Source of the DNA: Chitinophagales bacterium | GTDB taxonomy: Bacteria; Bacteroidota; Bacteroidia; Chitinophagales; Saprospiraceae | Direction: 5' to 3' | Assembly (NCBI GenBank): GCA_013299105.1 | Contig: JAAFJY010000044.1 | Location: 1 to 41,320, forward strand | DNA length: 41,320 nucleotides | Shown here: piece after piece, positions 8,493-15,983 of the stretch | Numbering within the stretch: the first letter of the stretch is position 1 | Layout of the letters: each line of letters begins with the position of its first letter | The notes under the pieces: model-generated | What the model was told of the DNA's origin: nothing | The model's database searches: none | The model's input: the letters and a program-made list of their open reading frames with translations, nothing else | Position numbers and translations under genes: made by a program

Positions 8493-9623
8493 TCAATATT
8501 GAGCCAGCACTTCTTCGGCCAAGCCAAAACTCAGGGTCATGCCAGCTCCGCCCAAGCCATTGATCACCGTAACATTGGGCGCTGGAGATTCCACAAATTC
8601 GGTGGCCCCAGTGGTGCTTTTGGGATAAATGCCGTGCCAAGTCTCGGCAATTTCTAGTTCAGGAATTTGTGCAAAACCCTTCAAATACTGCAAAATCCAG
8701 GTATTGATTTGAGCTTTGTCGAAAGGCAATTGATGCAATCCGTACTCATGTGAGTCTCCAATGATCAATTGGCCATTGATATTTTGCGACAACAACACAT
8801 GGATCCCATATTCCTTGTACCAGGGTGCTTCTCGGTCGAAACGCTCACTCAGTGCTGCTAAACTTGGACATTGGGCAAAAGCAGTATAATGCCGCAGGGT
8901 CAGACCCGCACAAAGCATGGGTCCGAGGGGCAAATCTTGCGGCTGGCTTGCCATCATCTGGAGTTTGCACTTGGTCAATCCAGATTTGGCCATCATACTC
9001 GGATACAAGGTCTCGAAATCAACACCACTACAGATGTAAATGTGCTCTACGATTTTGAATAGCTGGGTATAAGCCATCAGATGAGGGAAATCTACGGCGG
9101 TGACCACTGTATTGAAATAAAAATCGATCCCGTAGCATTTTTTCAAGTATTCAGCAATCGCCCCAATGGCTTGTCGAGGATCCACATTCACCTCGCTTGC
9201 ACTCCAGAGGGCTCCTTTCAGCCCCTGGGCTTTTACATATTTGCTGCGCTCCAGCACTTGTTGCGGGCTGAACAAGGCACAATCATAGCCAGCATCCACG
9301 TTTTGGCTTAAAAACTCCTCCAAAACAGCCATTTCATCATCGTGGTAGGCCAGGTGCAAAGAACCCGTTTCACTGGTCCAATATCCCGCCTCAGTAGACA
9401 GTTCGAGCCAGGTTTGGCGGGCCCGCATCGCACGGTCGAGCAACTTACCTGGGGGCTGACCGATGGGCCAGATCATGCCAAAATTGCGGATCGAAGCGCC
9501 AATGGCACGAGGGTGGCGCTCAAAAACCGCTACTTTCAGCCCTTTTTTAGCGGCTTGCAGGGCGGTTGCCAAGCCTACAATTCCTGCGCCGACTACGGCT
9601 ACATCATAGGTTTTTTGTTGCAT
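8493..9623 (-). CDS. FAD-dependent oxidoreductase of the phosphonate-associated type (TIGR03364-like)
   Basis: 376 residues. The N-terminal Rossmann motif VVGAGIVGLATA (Gly12, Gly14, Gly17) and acidic Glu35 bind the ADP part of FAD. The IRNFGMIWPIGQPPG stretch is typical of a glycine-oxidase/D-amino-acid-oxidase relative. From memory of the family, this subgroup (TIGR03364) recurs next to the phosphonatase-like HAD family TIGR03351 and is proposed to oxidatively deaminate an aminophosphonate to an aldehyde. The HAD gene is present here, 1.4 kb away across a divergent region. The start overlaps the end of the DUF5690-like gene by 20 bases, showing translational coupling. The substrate (2-aminoethylphosphonate, its N-methyl or 1-hydroxy form) cannot be decided from sequence. 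Confidence 0.85.
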   Translation of the reverse strand: MQQKTYDVAVVGAGIVGLATALQAAKKGLKVAVFERHPRAIGASIRNFGMIWPIGQPPGKLLDRAMRARQTWLELSTEAGYWTSETGSLHLAYHDDEMAVLEEFLSQNVDAGYDCALFSPQQVLERSKYVKAQGLKGALWSASEVNVDPRQAIGAIAEYLKKCYGIDFYFNTVVTAVDFPHLMAYTQLFKIVEHIYICSGVDFETLYPSMMAKSGLTKCKLQMMASQPQDLPLGPMLCAGLTLRHYTAFAQCPSLAALSERFDREAPWYKEYGIHVLLSQNINGQLIIGDSHEYGLHQLPFDKAQINTWILQYLKGFAQIPELEIAETWHGIYPKSTTGATEFVESPAPNVTVINGLGGAGMTLSFGLAEEVLAQY

Positions 9624-10890
9624 GTGACGGATGAAGTTTTTGATGAAAATACCACCAGGACGCTAACGCCAGTAGCAAACCCAGCGCCCCGGTTCCATAA
9701 ACCAGGGTGGTGAAAAAACGGACCCAACTAATGTTCGTTGCGGCAAAGTTTTTAAACAACAAAACAGCGACACTGCCCAGGTAACCAAAGGAGTCGGACA
9801 GGTACATGAGAAATCCGACATTACCGGGTTCGCGAAAAACGGCCAGTAAACGTTCGAAAATGATGCTGTGGAACAAAAGATAACTCAAAAAAACCCCGAA
9901 CCCAATTCCAATCATCCAGGCTTTGGCCGATAGGAGCTCGTGTTGCCACAGCCAATTGCAAGCCAACAAAAACAGGCTGCTGAACACCAAAAAAACATGG
10001 TTGAGCTGAAATGCGGTTCGATTATTGCGCACCCATACCAGGCCACCAATGATCAGCAACACCCCAAAAGCAATGGGCAATTCTGCAGTAGCAAGCACCG
10101 CAGCGTTTTTATAACCCAGGCTCGACCAGATCTCCACCATGAAGTTGTCGCGAAAATCCCGCAAAATGGTGATCATGGTGTAAAAAATGATGAAAGCTAC
10201 CAAGCCAAATTGGTATTTTTTAAACAAGGTTCGCCTTTCCAACTTCGTCATCGGCTCGCGGGGATGGCGCAGGGCCTGGTCTTCGGCGCTGGGGGGCGGG
10301 GTTTGATCCAACAAGTAAACCGAAAGCAGCAAGGGCAACACAAACAAACTACCAGTCCAAAAGGGCATCCAAAAATCGCTCAAACCCCAATGGTCAAGCA
10401 GGTACTTGCCGATGGCTTTGACCACCCCCGAAGAAATGATGAAACTGGCCGCCAATACCGCCCCCAGGATTTCGGTGCTCTGTCGCCCTTCGAGGTAGGA
10501 AAATACGATACCCCAAATCAGGCCCAAAGGCAAGCCATTCAGGAAAAGGCACCATACATTATAAGGTGCAGGGACAATGGCCAACAGCAACAAAGCCAAC
10601 CAAGCCAAACCCACCAAGGCCAGGATCGCCCTGGCCCGATGCCCGGCCTTCAAACCCGAAATAAAATGAATGCCCCAAAATTTAGAACTTGCATACCCAA
10701 AAACCTGGGCGATGATCAGAACGATTTTGTAATCGATCCCAAAGAATTGCATCCCCTCGAAGGTAGCCGCACTGAAGGGTTTGCGAAAAGCGTACATGCA
10801 AAAATAGGTCGAAAACGCAGCCATTGCAGCCAAAAAGAGCGGAGCCCATTGGCTTTTTCGCTCGCTGATCATCCCTTCGGCAGTACGCAT
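9604..10890 (-). CDS. DUF5690-type polytopic membrane protein, MFS-like
   Basis: 428 residues with about twelve hydrophobic segments spread over the whole length and short charged loops (for example ALRHPREPMTKLERRTLFKKYQ in the middle loop). This is the layout of a major-facilitator-type carrier. The opening YFCMYAFRKPFSAATF resembles sugar-phosphate or organophosphate antiporters of the UhpT/GlpT kind, as I recall the DUF5690 family. It is the first gene of the leftward unit and overlaps the FAD oxidoreductase start. Together with the divergent HAD hydrolase, this suggests it brings the phosphonate substrate into the cell; that is inference from context. Met1 at 10890 gives a short hydrophilic N-terminus; Met7 is an alternative. 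Confidence 0.75.
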   Translation of the reverse strand: MRTAEGMISERKSQWAPLFLAAMAAFSTYFCMYAFRKPFSAATFEGMQFFGIDYKIVLIIAQVFGYASSKFWGIHFISGLKAGHRARAILALVGLAWLALLLLAIVPAPYNVWCLFLNGLPLGLIWGIVFSYLEGRQSTEILGAVLAASFIISSGVVKAIGKYLLDHWGLSDFWMPFWTGSLFVLPLLLSVYLLDQTPPPSAEDQALRHPREPMTKLERRTLFKKYQFGLVAFIIFYTMITILRDFRDNFMVEIWSSLGYKNAAVLATAELPIAFGVLLIIGGLVWVRNNRTAFQLNHVFLVFSSLFLLACNWLWQHELLSAKAWMIGIGFGVFLSYLLFHSIIFERLLAVFREPGNVGFLMYLSDSFGYLGSVAVLLFKNFAATNISWVRFFTTLVYGTGALGLLLALASWWYFHQKLHPSHATKNL

Positions 10891-10906
10891 TATCGGCAGT
10901 TTTACC

Positions 10907-11014
10907 GAAAATTAGGTTACTTGCACGGGGCGCAAGGGGCTTTGAAACAGATTTAAACTAAACTTCAGCTGGCCCTTACCCTGGATTAACTTTAAAGGGC
11001 TTGTTTTACCTTTT
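10907..11014. promoter_or_regulatory. divergent promoter region of the phosphonate-type genes
   Basis: Leftward: minus-strand TTG (10935-10933) and TAATTTTC (10914-10907) are 18 bases apart, close to TTG-N19-TAnnTTTG. Rightward: TACCTTTT (11007-11014) is a 7/8 match to the -7 box, 24 bases before the HAD start. Both matches are imperfect. The shared 148-base spacer would allow common control of both units. Confidence 0.3.
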
Positions 11015-11038
11015 TATGATCAAAAAAACTACGGAGAG

Positions 11039-11734
11039 ATGCGCATTCAGAACCTAAAATTGGTAGTACTCGACATGTCAGGAACCACCATTGTCGATGA
11101 AAACGAAGTCATGGACGCCTTTCATCAAGCTTTGCGGGACTCAGGCCTGCAGCGCAGCGATGAGGAGATGAACGCCATGATGGGCTGGTCTAAATTAGAA
11201 GTTTTTCGGCGCATCTGGGCACAAGAGTTGAGCAACCCCGAAGCCATCGAAGCAGAAGCTCACCTGACATTTGGCTTTTTCAATCACCACATCGACAAGT
11301 ACTACGCTACCCACCAAGTGACCCCAACGGAGGGCTGCCTCGACTTGTTTGCGGCCCTGCGCCAGGCCAATGTCCGCATTGCCCTGAACACTGGTTTTCG
11401 CCGTAAAATCGTGGATGACATCATCAATCAATTGGGCTGGAGAAGGGACGGAATCATCGACTTTGCCATTGCCAGCGACGAAGTACCCCAAGGCCGTCCC
11501 GCCCCTTTCATGATCCAAAGGGCCATGAAGGAGTTTGGCCTCAAAGACCCTAAACAAGTGATAAAAATTGGCGATACCCCTGTGGACTTACAAGAAGGCC
11601 GCAATGCTGGCTGCGGTGGGGTATTTGGGCTTACCAATGGCACGCACCGCGCCGAAGAGCTGGTCCCGATCGACAACGATGGCTTGTTTTCCAGTCTGGC
11701 CGATTTTCAGCATTGGTTGTTTAATCTCTCCTAA
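11039..11734 (+). CDS. phosphonatase-like HAD hydrolase (TIGR03351-like)
   Basis: 231 residues of the HAD superfamily with the special marks of phosphonatases that cleave the C-P bond of phosphonoacetaldehyde-type substrates. The nucleophile motif is DMSGT (Asp12), not the usual DxDx(T/V). Cap-domain Lys52 in MGWSK is placed like the Schiff-base lysine of PhnX. Motif II is NTGF (Thr118-Gly119), the usual Lys is replaced by Arg153 in GRPAP, and the acidic motif is GDTPVD (Asp179, Asp183). TIGR03351 proteins are found with FAD oxidoreductases rather than with PhnW, exactly the neighbour seen here. The likely reaction is conversion of an aldehyde phosphonate to aldehyde plus phosphate in the cytoplasm. 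Met1 is the only start before the nucleophile. GGAG lies only two bases before it, too close for a normal ribosome site. Confidence 0.87.
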   Translation: MRIQNLKLVVLDMSGTTIVDENEVMDAFHQALRDSGLQRSDEEMNAMMGWSKLEVFRRIWAQELSNPEAIEAEAHLTFGFFNHHIDKYYATHQVTPTEGCLDLFAALRQANVRIALNTGFRRKIVDDIINQLGWRRDGIIDFAIASDEVPQGRPAPFMIQRAMKEFGLKDPKQVIKIGDTPVDLQEGRNAGCGGVFGLTNGTHRAEELVPIDNDGLFSSLADFQHWLFNLS

Positions 11735-12260
11735 AATTTAGGTAAAGGGGCAAAAGTAAGTAACAAGCCACGAATAAACCTTACCAAATAGCAACTGCGT
11801 TGCCTCGCTCACGCGGAGCGTGACACGGTGCGCGAGGCCATTTTTGGAACACGGATAAAATTGGGTTTGGGTGTGTTTGTTTGGGTGTGAGTGTGAAAAA
11901 ACCCGTTTTCAAATGGAGGTCTAAACTTATGTTCGAAGCCCTCCCACACCCGAACTCACACTTACACACTTCAAACCCTATCTTGCGGATTTCCAGCATG
12001 ACGTTGACCATGACGTTGAACACTAGTAATCTCAAAATTGGAAAGGTTTATTTTTTAACCATTACTAAGTTCTGAAAACTTCGGAGAAAGGTGGTCTCAA
12101 CAATCAAGCAAGAATTTTTTTTCTAAGGTATGGCAAAAGAATAAGTTATAAAAATTGGCACCTCCGATTTTGAGTTGAGTGGGGTCAACATGATGCTGGA
12201 AATCAGTGAAATTCCGTTTCATCCGTAAAATCCGTGTTCCTAACCAGCACCGCGAAGCGG
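11735..12260. repeat. repeat-rich intergenic region with nested inverted repeats
   Basis: About 600 bases without a credible gene. Arms seen: GCCTCGC (11802-11808) with GCGAGGC (11832-11838), enclosing TCACGC/GCGTGA (11809-11814 and 11818-11823); GGAACACGGAT (11846-11856) with its complement ending near 12240; GATTTCCAGCAT (11988-11999) with ATGCTGGAAATC (12193-12204). Within it, 11883-11974 is a GT-rich/AC-rich imperfect palindrome. The right end (12246-12260) carries CGCGAAGCGGGGC, related to GGCCCGCTTCGCGG at 19.2 kb. Short frames across it look like by-products of the repeats. Confidence 0.65.
12072..12126 (+). repeat. dispersed ~55-bp repeat, copy 1
   Basis: Starts CTGAAAACTTCGGAGAAA and continues through a TCTCAACAATCAA-type middle to a T-run and TCTAAG. 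Roughly four fifths of the positions agree with a second copy at 19089-19143. The first 17 bases recur inverted at 19304-19320. Confidence 0.75.
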
Positions 12261-12327
12261 GGCAAAGTATTTGCCAATTATTACAAGTTATTTTTTCTGT
12301 GGCCCTGAATGGCCCAAAAAAAACCTG

Positions 12328-12335
12328 TACTTTTG
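12328..12335 (+). promoter_or_regulatory. candidate -7 box for the elaA-pcm unit
   Basis: TACTTTTG matches TAnnTTTG exactly and lies 19 bases before the ATG at 12355. A -33 box is not clear. Confidence 0.4.
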
Positions 12336-12354
12336 GCTTTTCAAATCAAGTCGA

Positions 12355-12810
12355 ATGACCCTCAAGTACAGTTTTTTGCCCTTCGCACAACTGACGCCTC
12401 ACCAAGTTTATGACATCCTGCGCTTGCGCCAGGAAGTTTTTGTAGTGGAACAAAAATGCATTTTCCTCGACCCCGATGACAAAGACCAATCAGGGGTTCA
12501 TTGCATGGGTTGTGATGAAGATGGACACTTGCAGGCCTATACCCGCCTTTTGCCCACCGGGCTCGCATACGACGAATACCCTTCGATTGGCCGGGTCATC
12601 ACCTCGCAGGTTGCGCGTGGTGGTGGGCATGGCCGTCAGCTGATGGAGTTCAGCATCAACACCTTGTACGAAGTGTATGGCAAAGCCCCGATCAAAATTG
12701 GTGCCCAGTCTTACCTCAAAAAATTTTATGGCTCTTTAGGCTTTGAAGTCTGTGGCGACGAATACCTGGAGGATGGGATTCCCCATGTACCGATGTTGAA
12801 AGCGATTTAA
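12355..12810 (+). CDS. elaA: GNAT-family N-acetyltransferase, ElaA type
   Basis: 151 residues from ATG 12355. An upstream in-frame extension to 12271 passes through the promoter box and is rejected. The signature of ElaA proteins is clear: LRLRQEVFVVEQKCIFLDPDDKDQ, here residues about 23-46, followed by the acetyl-CoA loop region (GRVITSQVARGGGHGRQLM, where GNAT proteins have R/Q-x-x-G-x-G/A). The late QSYLKKFYGSLGFEVCGDEYLEDGIPH segment is also typical. ElaA is a single-domain cytoplasmic acetyltransferase of unknown physiological substrate. The stop is three bases before the next gene, so the two are cotranscribed. Confidence 0.9.
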   Translation: MTLKYSFLPFAQLTPHQVYDILRLRQEVFVVEQKCIFLDPDDKDQSGVHCMGCDEDGHLQAYTRLLPTGLAYDEYPSIGRVITSQVARGGGHGRQLMEFSINTLYEVYGKAPIKIGAQSYLKKFYGSLGFEVCGDEYLEDGIPHVPMLKAI

Positions 12811-12813
12811 AGC

Positions 12814-13464
12814 ATGGACCTAATTGATACTTACCGCCACCAGGGTTTGCGCCGCCAATTGATTGAGGCCCTGCGCAAACGCGGCATCCAAAACGAAAAG
12901 GTGCTGGAGGCAATCTATGCCCTGCCCCGCCATTATTTTCTCGACCGCGCTTTTGAAGAATGGGCTTACCAAGACAAAGCCTTCCCCATCGCCGCAGAAC
13001 AGACCATCTCGCAGCCCTACACGGTGGCCTACATGAGCGACATTTTGGAAGTGGGAAAACGCATGAAAGTGCTGGAAGTTGGCACGGGATCGGGTTACCA
13101 GGCGGGTATCCTGGCCTTGTTGGGCGCAAGGGTGTTCACCATTGAGCGCCAGAAGGAATTGTATGACCAGGCTGCCCAGTTTTTGCCCAAATTGGGCTTC
13201 CCTCAAATCCGCTTTTTTCACCGCGATGGCTACAAAGGCTTGCCCGAATTCGCGCCTTTTGACCGCATCATCGTCACTGCCGGAGCGCCAAGCGTGCCTA
13301 CCGCCTTGCGCGACCAACTCGTGGTTGGCGGCATCATGGTGATCCCGGTCGGCGAAGAATCACAAGTCATGCTGCGCATTCGCCGCATCTCCGAGCACTT
13401 GTTTGAAGAAGAGCCGCTGGGCGATTTCCGCTTTGTGCCTTTTCTGGATGGCTTGGAGGGGTAG
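12814..13464 (+). CDS. pcm: protein-L-isoaspartate O-methyltransferase
   Basis: 216 residues, the normal length. The enzyme methylates isoaspartyl residues in damaged proteins with S-adenosylmethionine so that they can return to aspartate. The family marks are present in order: AEQTISQPYTVAYM (61-74), motif I LEVGTGSGYQAG (87-98), an acidic post-I residue in FTIER, DGYKGLPEFAPFDRIIVTAGA, and VVGGIMVIPVG near the C-terminus. It starts three bases after the elaA stop and probably shares its promoter. A convergent gene ends 31 bases downstream. Confidence 0.95.
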   Translation: MDLIDTYRHQGLRRQLIEALRKRGIQNEKVLEAIYALPRHYFLDRAFEEWAYQDKAFPIAAEQTISQPYTVAYMSDILEVGKRMKVLEVGTGSGYQAGILALLGARVFTIERQKELYDQAAQFLPKLGFPQIRFFHRDGYKGLPEFAPFDRIIVTAGAPSVPTALRDQLVVGGIMVIPVGEESQVMLRIRRISEHLFEEEPLGDFRFVPFLDGLEG

Positions 13465-13494
13465 GGCTTGGAGTTTTAGAGGGCAAACAAAACT

Positions 13495-14094
13495 TCATGG
13501 ATTGATGAGGTAAACTACTTTTATATGGGCACGGCCTACATTTGCATCGTGATGAGGGCCATGCCCCTTGAATCCGATCATCAGGGCGTTCCAACTTCCT
13601 CCAGCTTCCACTGCAAATTTCCCGCCCCAATAAGACTTAAATCCAAAACCAAGACCTGGAGAAATTCCCTTCATGTCCGTTCTTTGAAAATACTCGATGC
13701 GGTTGAGGTATAAATCTTGCAGCGCTCCGTGGTATTCTTCGTATGCATAGTTCAGGCCAATTTGCGCACTTAGGCCCACATATAAGCCGAAGGGATCTTT
13801 AGCCCTTTTGAAATAGTATTTGGCCATCAACATCACTTCATGGGACTTGCGCTTGATGATCAGTTCTTCGAGCTTGTTTGCTCTTGCCAAGCCATAAAAT
13901 ATCCTGTTTTCATTCCTCAAAAACGGCGATATTTCAACTCCCCATTTTCGGCTCAATCCCATTTCATAGGTAAGCGGGATTTGTCCCCATTGCATAAAAT
14001 CGAGGCGAAGTTCATGCCGAATTTGAGCGTATAAGCCGCACAGGGGCATTAGTATTCCAAAAAGCACAAGAAGCAAGCAATGTTTGGCTTTCAT
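13495..14094 (-). CDS. outer-membrane beta-barrel-type protein, DUF3575-like
   Basis: 199 residues from the ATG at 14094. The open frame extends 61 codons further, but the downstream Met begins a clean signal peptide, MKAKHCLLLVLFGILMPLCG, ending near LYAQ. The mature part alternates polar and hydrophobic residues in short strands (RHELRLDFMQWGQIPLTYEMGLSRKWGVEISP, HEVMLMAKYYFKRA, FGLYVGLSAQIGLNY, ISPGLGFGFKSYWGGKFAVEAGGSW), the pattern of a small eight-stranded barrel. Role unknown. A shortened relative lies at 15514-15915, where LRYELKVAPLWGLKGYSYEQVLSR matches the same N-terminal strands. It sits in a leftward group of small genes. Confidence 0.65.
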   Translation of the reverse strand: MKAKHCLLLVLFGILMPLCGLYAQIRHELRLDFMQWGQIPLTYEMGLSRKWGVEISPFLRNENRIFYGLARANKLEELIIKRKSHEVMLMAKYYFKRAKDPFGLYVGLSAQIGLNYAYEEYHGALQDLYLNRIEYFQRTDMKGISPGLGFGFKSYWGGKFAVEAGGSWNALMIGFKGHGPHHDANVGRAHIKVVYLINP

Positions 14095-14155
14095 CCTTGG
14101 TGTTTTATTTTTTGTGAATCTGTATTTGTTGCGTTGAAAAATTGAGACCGCCTTT

Positions 14156-14803
14156 TTATTTTTTCTCGTAAATTTCATTGAAAATGCAAAGCGCCAGGGT
14201 GTCACCTGGTTTTGATCTAAACATCGCTTTTGTTTGTTTGATGTGCTCGTCCAAATTCTTGGCATAATACACCCCATGAATTTGTAAATCCATGAATGAC
14301 CCCTTGGTGGATGCGTTGGCCATGCGATACTGGATTTTAATCCGAGGACGGAGAATTGGATTAGGCATCAAGAATCGAAACGTATCCGATGTTTTACCGT
14401 CGCCAAATATGATGGAATCGTTTCTGATTACGTATGGCGTTTCGCCAGAGAGAAAAGTTTCGGAAGTCGCCTCCACAAAACCCATCTCAACTGCATTCGC
14501 TTTGATTTCAATAAAGGGCTTGGGAAGGTCCGCGAACTTGCCACAACCGTAAAGGGTATTTTCGTTGTAATCACAAAAAACGCCATCCTGGTTCAAGGCC
14601 CCCATTCCTTCCTCGCTTGGCTTGGGGATCACCTCCTGGTAGGTATTGTCGTCCTTGAGGCGGTAAAATTTGAACTTGGTGGTATCAAAACCAGCGTACT
14701 CGTAGCGCCCAAATGCCAACTCATCCAGGCCCTCCAAGCCTTCTCCCGGCCCGCAGCCCCAGCACAGCAGCAGGGCCATCATCCACATGGTTGTTTTTTT
14801 CAT
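14156..14803 (-). CDS. hypothetical lipoprotein
   Basis: 215 residues from the ATG at 14803. The signal MKKTTMWMMALLLCWGC has the lipidated Cys at residue 17, so the protein is anchored in a membrane, probably the outer one. An in-frame extension to 14935 is rich in A, Q and K and is not needed. The mature part shows no family I recognise: short repeated strand-like pieces, four Cys in the first half (CDYNENTLYGCGKF among them), and a C-terminal IQHGVYYAKNLDEHIKQTKA-like amphipathic stretch (written approximately). It lies 61 bases upstream of the barrel protein in the same direction and may be cotranscribed with it. Confidence 0.6.
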   Translation of the reverse strand: MKKTTMWMMALLLCWGCGPGEGLEGLDELAFGRYEYAGFDTTKFKFYRLKDDNTYQEVIPKPSEEGMGALNQDGVFCDYNENTLYGCGKFADLPKPFIEIKANAVEMGFVEATSETFLSGETPYVIRNDSIIFGDGKTSDTFRFLMPNPILRPRIKIQYRMANASTKGSFMDLQIHGVYYAKNLDEHIKQTKAMFRSKPGDTLALCIFNEIYEKK

Positions 14804-15005
14804 GGTTTTGTTAGATTTATGTTGTTTGAAAAATTTCCCGGCTTTGGCAGGCTTTTGGGCCTGGTTTTGAGCTGGGGCTTTTGAAAGTTGAGCGGTAAAA
14901 TCCGCAGTTTCGTGTGTTAGGTTGTTCGCTCCCATACGTGACTTTCAATCGTGCTTTTTGCCTCTTTTGACAAAAATTCACCCAATACCTTGTTGTTCTA
15001 TCCAC

Positions 15006-15461
15006 TCATTCACACAGCTCCAATGCCTTGAGCACGGCTTGGCCGATTTCTTCGTCGGTGCTGGTGGAGGGGATGGAGAATTTGATTGTATTTAAATGAC
15101 CATACCCTTTGTTAAGCTTATTTTTAGTCGGTAGAAATACATATTCGAGTTTATCGATGCTTAACCAAGAGCTAACAAGTTTTGAGTGACTTACAAATCC
15201 AATCCATGACCTCTGCTTCGCTAGTTTTATCAGTGGCTTTAGTAAATCACTGAGTTTATTGGGATTAGGGGCCTCCAATACAAACTCCTCAATCGCTTGC
15301 CTATATGTTTGCCCAATAGTTTGAAGTGAACAATCCATAGACAATACGAAAATTGGTTCATAGCCAACATTCAACCCAGAAACTAATCTAGCTGTTGTTT
15401 GGATGTATAATTTATCATTTTTGTGATAAATAAACACCCCCTTTACTATTGATTGTTCCAT
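15006..15461 (-). CDS. probable CdiI-type immunity protein (DUF1436-like)
   Basis: 151 residues from the ATG at 15461. The frame continues upstream as a hydrophobic piece, but MEQSIVKGVFIYHKND is the natural start. The second half follows the pattern I recall for contact-dependent growth inhibition immunity proteins: a SWIGFVSHSKLVSSW strand region, VFLPTKNKLNKGYGHL, and the ending DEEIGQAVLKALELCE, where the family has S-D-E-E-L-G-x-A-v-x-x-A-L. Such proteins are cytoplasmic and neutralise one matching toxin. No CdiA-like or other polymorphic toxin is in the window, so it would be an orphan immunity gene. The gene and its neighbours are more AT-rich than the flanks. Assignment by pattern only. 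Confidence 0.5.
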   Translation of the reverse strand: MEQSIVKGVFIYHKNDKLYIQTTARLVSGLNVGYEPIFVLSMDCSLQTIGQTYRQAIEEFVLEAPNPNKLSDLLKPLIKLAKQRSWIGFVSHSKLVSSWLSIDKLEYVFLPTKNKLNKGYGHLNTIKFSIPSTSTDEEIGQAVLKALELCE

Positions 15462-15513
15462 GTTCTTTGTTAAAAGGATTAAGCTGCTTGTGAAAATGAA
15501 TATCAAATCATAC

Positions 15514-15915
15514 TTATTTCCACCACTCAGATAATCTCAACCAAAATATTGATTTTTTACTCGCAAAATCAGCTCTTAGCCGATCAATAACCTTGAGTTG
15601 GTCTGTGTTCAGAGGGTATGGAAAGGCTAGTAGTGAGAATGGCAAGTAACGCGTAAGTTTTGGGAGGTGACTTGTCCTAAAATAGGGCTCCACACATCGA
15701 TTCCTACAATGCGCCACCCCAGCCTCTACCCCAAATTTCTTACCCAGCAGCCACTCAAATGAGCCCTCTACGGTATTGCGGCTCAATACCTGCTCGTAGC
15801 TGTAGCCCTTCAAGCCCCATAGCGGAGCCACCTTGAGCTCGTAGCGCAACTGCGCATGGGCTGGCAGGGCTAGGAGGAGGAGAAAGTGCAAATAGTATGG
15901 TTTGGTTTTGGTCAT
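15514..15915 (-). CDS. short outer-membrane protein, truncated relative of the 13.5-kb barrel gene
   Basis: 133 residues from the ATG at 15915, with a signal peptide (MTKTKPYYLHFLLLLALPAHAQ). The first mature strands, LRYELKVAPLWGLKGYSYEQVLSR followed by FEWLLGKKFGVEAGVAHCRNRCVEPYF, resemble the start of the protein at 13495-14094. After about residue 75 the likeness ends, and the C-terminus (KSIFWLRLSEWWK) lacks the remaining barrel strands. It is about two thirds as long as the relative. It may be a decayed duplicate or a fused remnant; both copies bracket the lipoprotein and the immunity-like gene. Confidence 0.5.
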   Translation of the reverse strand: MTKTKPYYLHFLLLLALPAHAQLRYELKVAPLWGLKGYSYEQVLSRNTVEGSFEWLLGKKFGVEAGVAHCRNRCVEPYFRTSHLPKLTRYLPFSLLAFPYPLNTDQLKVIDRLRADFASKKSIFWLRLSEWWK

Positions 15916-15983
15916 TGGTTTTGGTTTTTTGACTTGATTTTTTAAGTAAGCCAATTTTCTTCATCATTCCTTCAAGCAGGAAT

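Noticed and set aside
9940-10956. 338-codon plus-strand open frame opposite the DUF5690 gene
   Set aside because: Translation rich in Gln, His, Pro and Arg without hydrophobic core. The opposite strand encodes a clear membrane protein coupled to the FAD gene.
11881-12075. 64-codon frame in the gap before elaA
   Set aside because: It translates the GT/AC-rich palindrome and repeat sequence and has no protein-like features.
13465-13494. terminator between pcm and the convergent barrel gene
   Set aside because: No stem of useful length was found in this short gap.
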